Assembly: GCF_002019855.1 (NCBI RefSeq)
Contig: NZ_CM007717.1
Span: forward strand, 3,164,645-3,228,644
Direction of reading: 5' to 3'
Origin: Streptomyces antibioticus
Lineage (GTDB): Bacteria > Actinomycetota > Actinomycetes > Streptomycetales > Streptomycetaceae
DNA length: 64,000 nt
Part shown: one piece after another, positions 61,765-64,000 of the stretch
Layout of the letters: every line of letters starts with the position of its first letter
How positions within the stretch are numbered: the stretch's first letter is position 1
The notes under the pieces: generated by a model
Database searches by the model: none
The model's input: only the letters and a program-made list of their open reading frames with translations
Told to the model about the DNA's origin: nothing
Made by a program: the position numbers and the translations under genes

Positions 61765-62352
61765 TCAGCTCGTCCAGAAATCCCACCAGCGCGTCAGGAT
61801 CAGCATCCCGACGACCCCGATGTGCAGCACCGGCGGCACCCAGGCGAACTCGGCGAGGAACGTCCTGACGGGGGCCGGTGCCGGGAGGAAGCCGTGCCCC
61901 ACGTCGAAGGCGAGCGTGTACCAGAACAGCAGGATCGTGGCGACCCAGGCCAGACAGCACCACAGACAGAGCGCGTTGATCCGGTACAGCGACTCGAACT
62001 GGAGCCAGGAGACGAAGCCGACGCCGAAGAGACAGCCCGCGGTGAAGGTCAGCCAGTACCAGCGCGGGAAGGCGGCACCGGCCAGCAGACCGACGCCGAC
62101 GCAGACGACGATGCCGTAGGCCACCAGGCCCAGCATCGGGTTGGGGAACCCGAACGCCGAGGCCTGGTCGCTCGTCATGACGCTGCCGCAGGAGACGACG
62201 GGGTTCAGGCTGCATCCGGGGGTGAAGCCGGGGTCCTCCAGCAGCTTGAACTTGTCGAGGGTGATGACCCAGGAGGCCAGCAGCCCGGCCGCGCCGGTGA
62301 GGACGAGCAGCAGGGCGTAGCCGCGGCCGGCCCCCGCCGTCCTCGTCGTCAT
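61765..62352 (-). CDS. Vitamin K epoxide reductase (VKOR) family membrane protein
   Basis: A 195-residue protein with five hydrophobic segments. The VKOR cysteines are present: the pair in GCSLNPVVSCGSV and the active-site CxxC in NALCLWCCLAW. Bacterial VKOR proteins reoxidise a DsbA-like partner to make disulfides outside the membrane; no DsbA-like gene is adjacent. Secreted targets nearby include the chaplins, each with a conserved cysteine pair. It starts two bases after the DUF5949 stop. Confidence 0.92.
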   Translation of the reverse strand: MTTRTAGAGRGYALLLVLTGAAGLLASWVITLDKFKLLEDPGFTPGCSLNPVVSCGSVMTSDQASAFGFPNPMLGLVAYGIVVCVGVGLLAGAAFPRWYWLTFTAGCLFGVGFVSWLQFESLYRINALCLWCCLAWVATILLFWYTLAFDVGHGFLPAPAPVRTFLAEFAWVPPVLHIGVVGMLILTRWWDFWTS

Positions 62353-62354
62353 GG

Positions 62355-62858
62355 TCAGCCGCGCAGGCTGCGGGCGGGCAGCACGACGTGGGCCGCCGCG
62401 GTGAGGGTCTCCTCGGCGCCCGCGAACGCGGCCAGCGCCTCGGCCTCGACGGGCCGTCCGGGGACGGCCTCGGGCCACGCGCGCGTGGTGAAGACGAGGT
62501 AGGCGTAGCCGCGTTCGGCGACGGCGTCGAGCCACTCGGGCGGCGGCACGCACTGGGCGTTCAGGTTCGGCATGTTCAGGACGGCCTGGCCGCCCTGGAC
62601 GAGCAGGGTCACCGGCAGGCTCGGCCGCTCGGTGCCGTCCACGAGGTCGCCGCCGACGGGCAGGCCGTTGTCGGTGAGGAGGCGCTCGACGGCCGCGGCC
62701 GTCGTCTCCGCGCCGCCGTCGGCCGCGTCGCCGAGGGAGTAGGCGAGGAGGTAGGGCATGTCGGCGCCGTCGGGAGTCTCGCCGCTCCACGGCATCACGA
62801 CGAGGGTGCCCAGGTCGGTCACGCGGAAGGGGCGGGTTGCGCTGGGGGTTGAGGTCAC
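62355..62858 (-). CDS. DUF5949 family protein
   Basis: A 167-residue soluble protein resembling the Streptomyces DUF5949 family: TDLGTLVVMPWSGE, DMPYLLAYSLGDA and VLNMPNLNAQCVPPPEWL. The function is unknown. The GTG start is at 62856-62858. It is coupled to the VKOR gene, two bases apart, which may indicate shared regulation. Confidence 0.78.
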   Translation of the reverse strand: MTSTPSATRPFRVTDLGTLVVMPWSGETPDGADMPYLLAYSLGDAADGGAETTAAAVERLLTDNGLPVGGDLVDGTERPSLPVTLLVQGGQAVLNMPNLNAQCVPPPEWLDAVAERGYAYLVFTTRAWPEAVPGRPVEAEALAAFAGAEETLTAAAHVVLPARSLRG

Positions 62859-62975
62859 CGCGCGACCCTATCGGCGCCCCGGCGGCCCGATCCGCGCCTT
62901 CTCACCCGTGCGGAGGACGGCGCGCGGGTGCTCCACACGAACGAGGGACGGGCGTCGAACAGGCCCCGGGGGACG

Positions 62976-63016
62976 CCGAAGGGCCGGTTCCGTACGGTGC
63001 GGAACCGGCCCTTCGG
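62976..63016. terminator. Long perfect hairpin terminator
   Basis: CCGAAGGGCCGGTTCCG (62976-62992) and CGGAACCGGCCCTTCGG (63000-63016) form a perfect 17-bp stem with loop TACGGTG. It ends the leftward secreted-protein gene. Confidence 0.9.
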
Positions 63017-63062
63017 TACGGCGGCGGGCCGCTCGGCCTTCAGCCGCTCCCGCTTCGGCCGC

Positions 63063-63359
63063 TCAGCCCTGGAGGGGCAGCCCGCCGAGGAGCTGGGGGG
63101 CGCTCTGGTTGAGCGCCTTGGTCGCGCCGTTGACGGTGTTGAGCGCGGAACCCTTGCTCTCGGTGTCGAGCGCGTTGGACTGCTGCTGGAGCGGCATCAC
63201 GTCGGCGGGCTGGAGCTGGGCCGAGGTGAGCGTGTTCACGGCGCCGTTGAGGCTGGTGGGCGTCAGCGCGGCGGTGTCGTGGGCGGCGAACGCGGGCGCG
63301 GCGGTGCCGGCGAGGACGACGGAACCGGCAACGGCAGCGGCGGCCTTCAGGGACTTCAT
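63063..63359 (-). CDS. Small secreted protein of unknown function, 98 aa
   Basis: A 98-residue secreted protein: signal peptide ~1-26 (MKSLKAAAAVAGSVVL to PAFA), then a polar, helical mature part without cysteine, rich in Asn, Gln, Ser and Leu (SLNGAVNTLTSAQLQPADVM, QQQSNALDTESKGSALNTV, LLGGLPLQG). AAAGGAA lies 4 bases before the ATG. It sits between terminators downstream of the chpF-like gene. It is neither a rodlin nor a chaplin by sequence, but its small size and place suggest surface association during aerial growth. Confidence 0.75.
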   Translation of the reverse strand: MKSLKAAAAVAGSVVLAGTAAPAFAAHDTAALTPTSLNGAVNTLTSAQLQPADVMPLQQQSNALDTESKGSALNTVNGATKALNQSAPQLLGGLPLQG

Positions 63360-63480
63360 CGGGTTCCTTTCTTCGGCGACTCGGCAACTCAAGTCACCAC
63401 GGGGGCGTCTGACGCCGTGCCTAACGATCCCCGCCGCCCGCGGAAACCCCCGTTCGGCTCCCCGATGCGGGCACAGCGAA

Positions 63481-63510
63481 ACGGCCGCCCCCGGGTCGGG
63501 GAGCGGCCGT
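63481..63510 (-). terminator. Terminator of the chpF-like gene
   Basis: ACGGCCGC (63481-63488) pairs with GCGGCCGT (63503-63510), and the inner CCCC/GGGG extends the stem. It stands 20 bases beyond the chaplin stop. Confidence 0.75.
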
Positions 63511-63532
63511 CGCACCGGAAGGCGTCGTGACG

Positions 63533-63772
63533 TCAGTCGTTGACGCAGGTGTTGCCGAAGGCGGGGTTCAGCAGGGCGATCACGTTGACCGTGTTGCCGC
63601 AGAGGTTGACCGGGACGTGGACCGGGACCTGGATGGCGTTGCCCGACAGCACGCCCGGGGAGTGCTCGGCGACGCCGTTCGCGCCACTGTCGGCGGCGGC
63701 GATGCCGGAGGCGCCGGCTACGGCCGCGGCGGCAACGGAGGTCAGGACCAGGCCCTTCGCGATACGGGACAT
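63533..63772 (-). CDS. chpF: Short chaplin (ChpF-like)
   Basis: A 79-residue secreted chaplin. Signal peptide 1-27 (MSRIAKGLVL to GIAAA) and one chaplin domain: HSPGVLSGNAIQVPVHVPVN, CGNTVNVIALLNPAFGNTC, ending VND. The two cysteines are conserved. The mature ~52 residues are the standard short-chaplin length. AAGGAG lies 9 bases before the ATG. The symbol follows recalled synteny with S. coelicolor chpF near melC. Confidence 0.87.
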   Translation of the reverse strand: MSRIAKGLVLTSVAAAAVAGASGIAAADSGANGVAEHSPGVLSGNAIQVPVHVPVNLCGNTVNVIALLNPAFGNTCVND

Positions 63773-63843
63773 GGAGAGGTGCTCCTTGGGGGGTGTGGCG
63801 GGGAGGTGACACGAACATCCGGGCGGTGAAGCCCGGCGCTGTG

Positions 63844-63871
63844 TCAACGCGTGGCGCCGCCGGGGGTTGTG
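63844..63871 (-). promoter_or_regulatory. Candidate BldN-type promoter of the chpF-like gene
   Basis: Read on the minus strand: CACAAC (63871-63866), 16 bases, then CGTTGA (63849-63844). The -10 element is perfect and the -35 matches four of six bases of CGTAAC. Transcription would begin near 63837, about 65 bases before the start codon. Confidence 0.6.
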
Positions 63872-64000
63872 CCGCCATTTGAGTGATGCGCGGCCGGGCG
63901 GGACGTGCCGCCGCGGTGCCGGGCGAAAGGTTCCGCCGCCGGGTCGGCCCCGGGCCGTTCGGGTGGTTCGCGCACCCGCTCGACCGGCCACGGGCGCGGC

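Noticed and set aside
63063..63359. Rodlin identity for the small secreted protein
   Set aside because: It lacks the rodlin sequence pattern and conserved cysteine; only size and location are similar.

Overview
The window is a high-GC, densely coded stretch of a Streptomyces chromosome. The main evidence is two chaplins, a melC1/melC2 tyrosinase operon, ssbB, a csnR-K glucosamine cluster, a PknG locus, GTG/TTG starts and many 4-bp ATGA/GTGA gene overlaps. From memory, the gene order resembles the S. coelicolor asd-pepN-malQ-csn-pknG-ssbB-melC-chaplin core region. Nothing indicates a plasmid, prophage or complete transposon; one MITE-like element is present.

Layout. 0-9 kb: end of asd, a DUF1203 gene and an MFS exporter, aminopeptidase N, an EamA transporter with a divergent MarR regulator, and an FAD monooxygenase with a divergent TetR regulator separated by an unusually regular operator array. 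9-14.2 kb: an ATPase-DUF6415 fusion facing a stand-alone UTRA protein and a GntR-UTRA regulator, a small membrane protein, and malQ with a small upstream ORF. 14.3-19 kb: a five-gene operon encoding an ECF sigma factor, a zinc-finger membrane protein, an ABC ATPase and two membrane proteins. 19-23 kb: HNH endonuclease, MscS channel, a MITE-like element, a Uma2-family nuclease and a secreted protein. 23-30 kb: csnR-csnEFGHK (ROK repressor, sugar ABC importer, GH4 glycosidase, sugar kinase) with a clear operator. 30-40.8 kb: a signalling block of GlnX-like membrane protein, GlnH-like binding protein, coiled-coil protein, PknG kinase, PP2C phosphatase, VWA protein and FHA protein. 40.8-49.1 kb: methyltransferase, truncated globin, thioesterase, EttA, multicopper oxidase and an LAETG-anchored thioester-domain surface protein. 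49.4-54.2 kb: ssbB, two dynamin-like GTPases and tRNA-Arg(UCU).

54.2-59.1 kb is the most unusual part. A leftward pair (SpeD-like protein and Sfp-type phosphopantetheinyl transferase) diverges from a rightward, translationally coupled operon: a BpsA-like aminopropyltransferase fused to an acetyltransferase domain, an FkbH-like HAD-IIIC protein, and an acyl carrier protein. This pairs polyamine-type chemistry with carrier-protein chemistry. It has no PKS or NRPS genes, and I know of no described product for it.

59.1-64 kb is a development and cell-surface region: two chaplins (chpG-like and chpF-like), each with a candidate BldN-type promoter, melC1/melC2, two small secreted proteins of unknown role, a VKOR-family membrane oxidoreductase and a DUF5949 protein.
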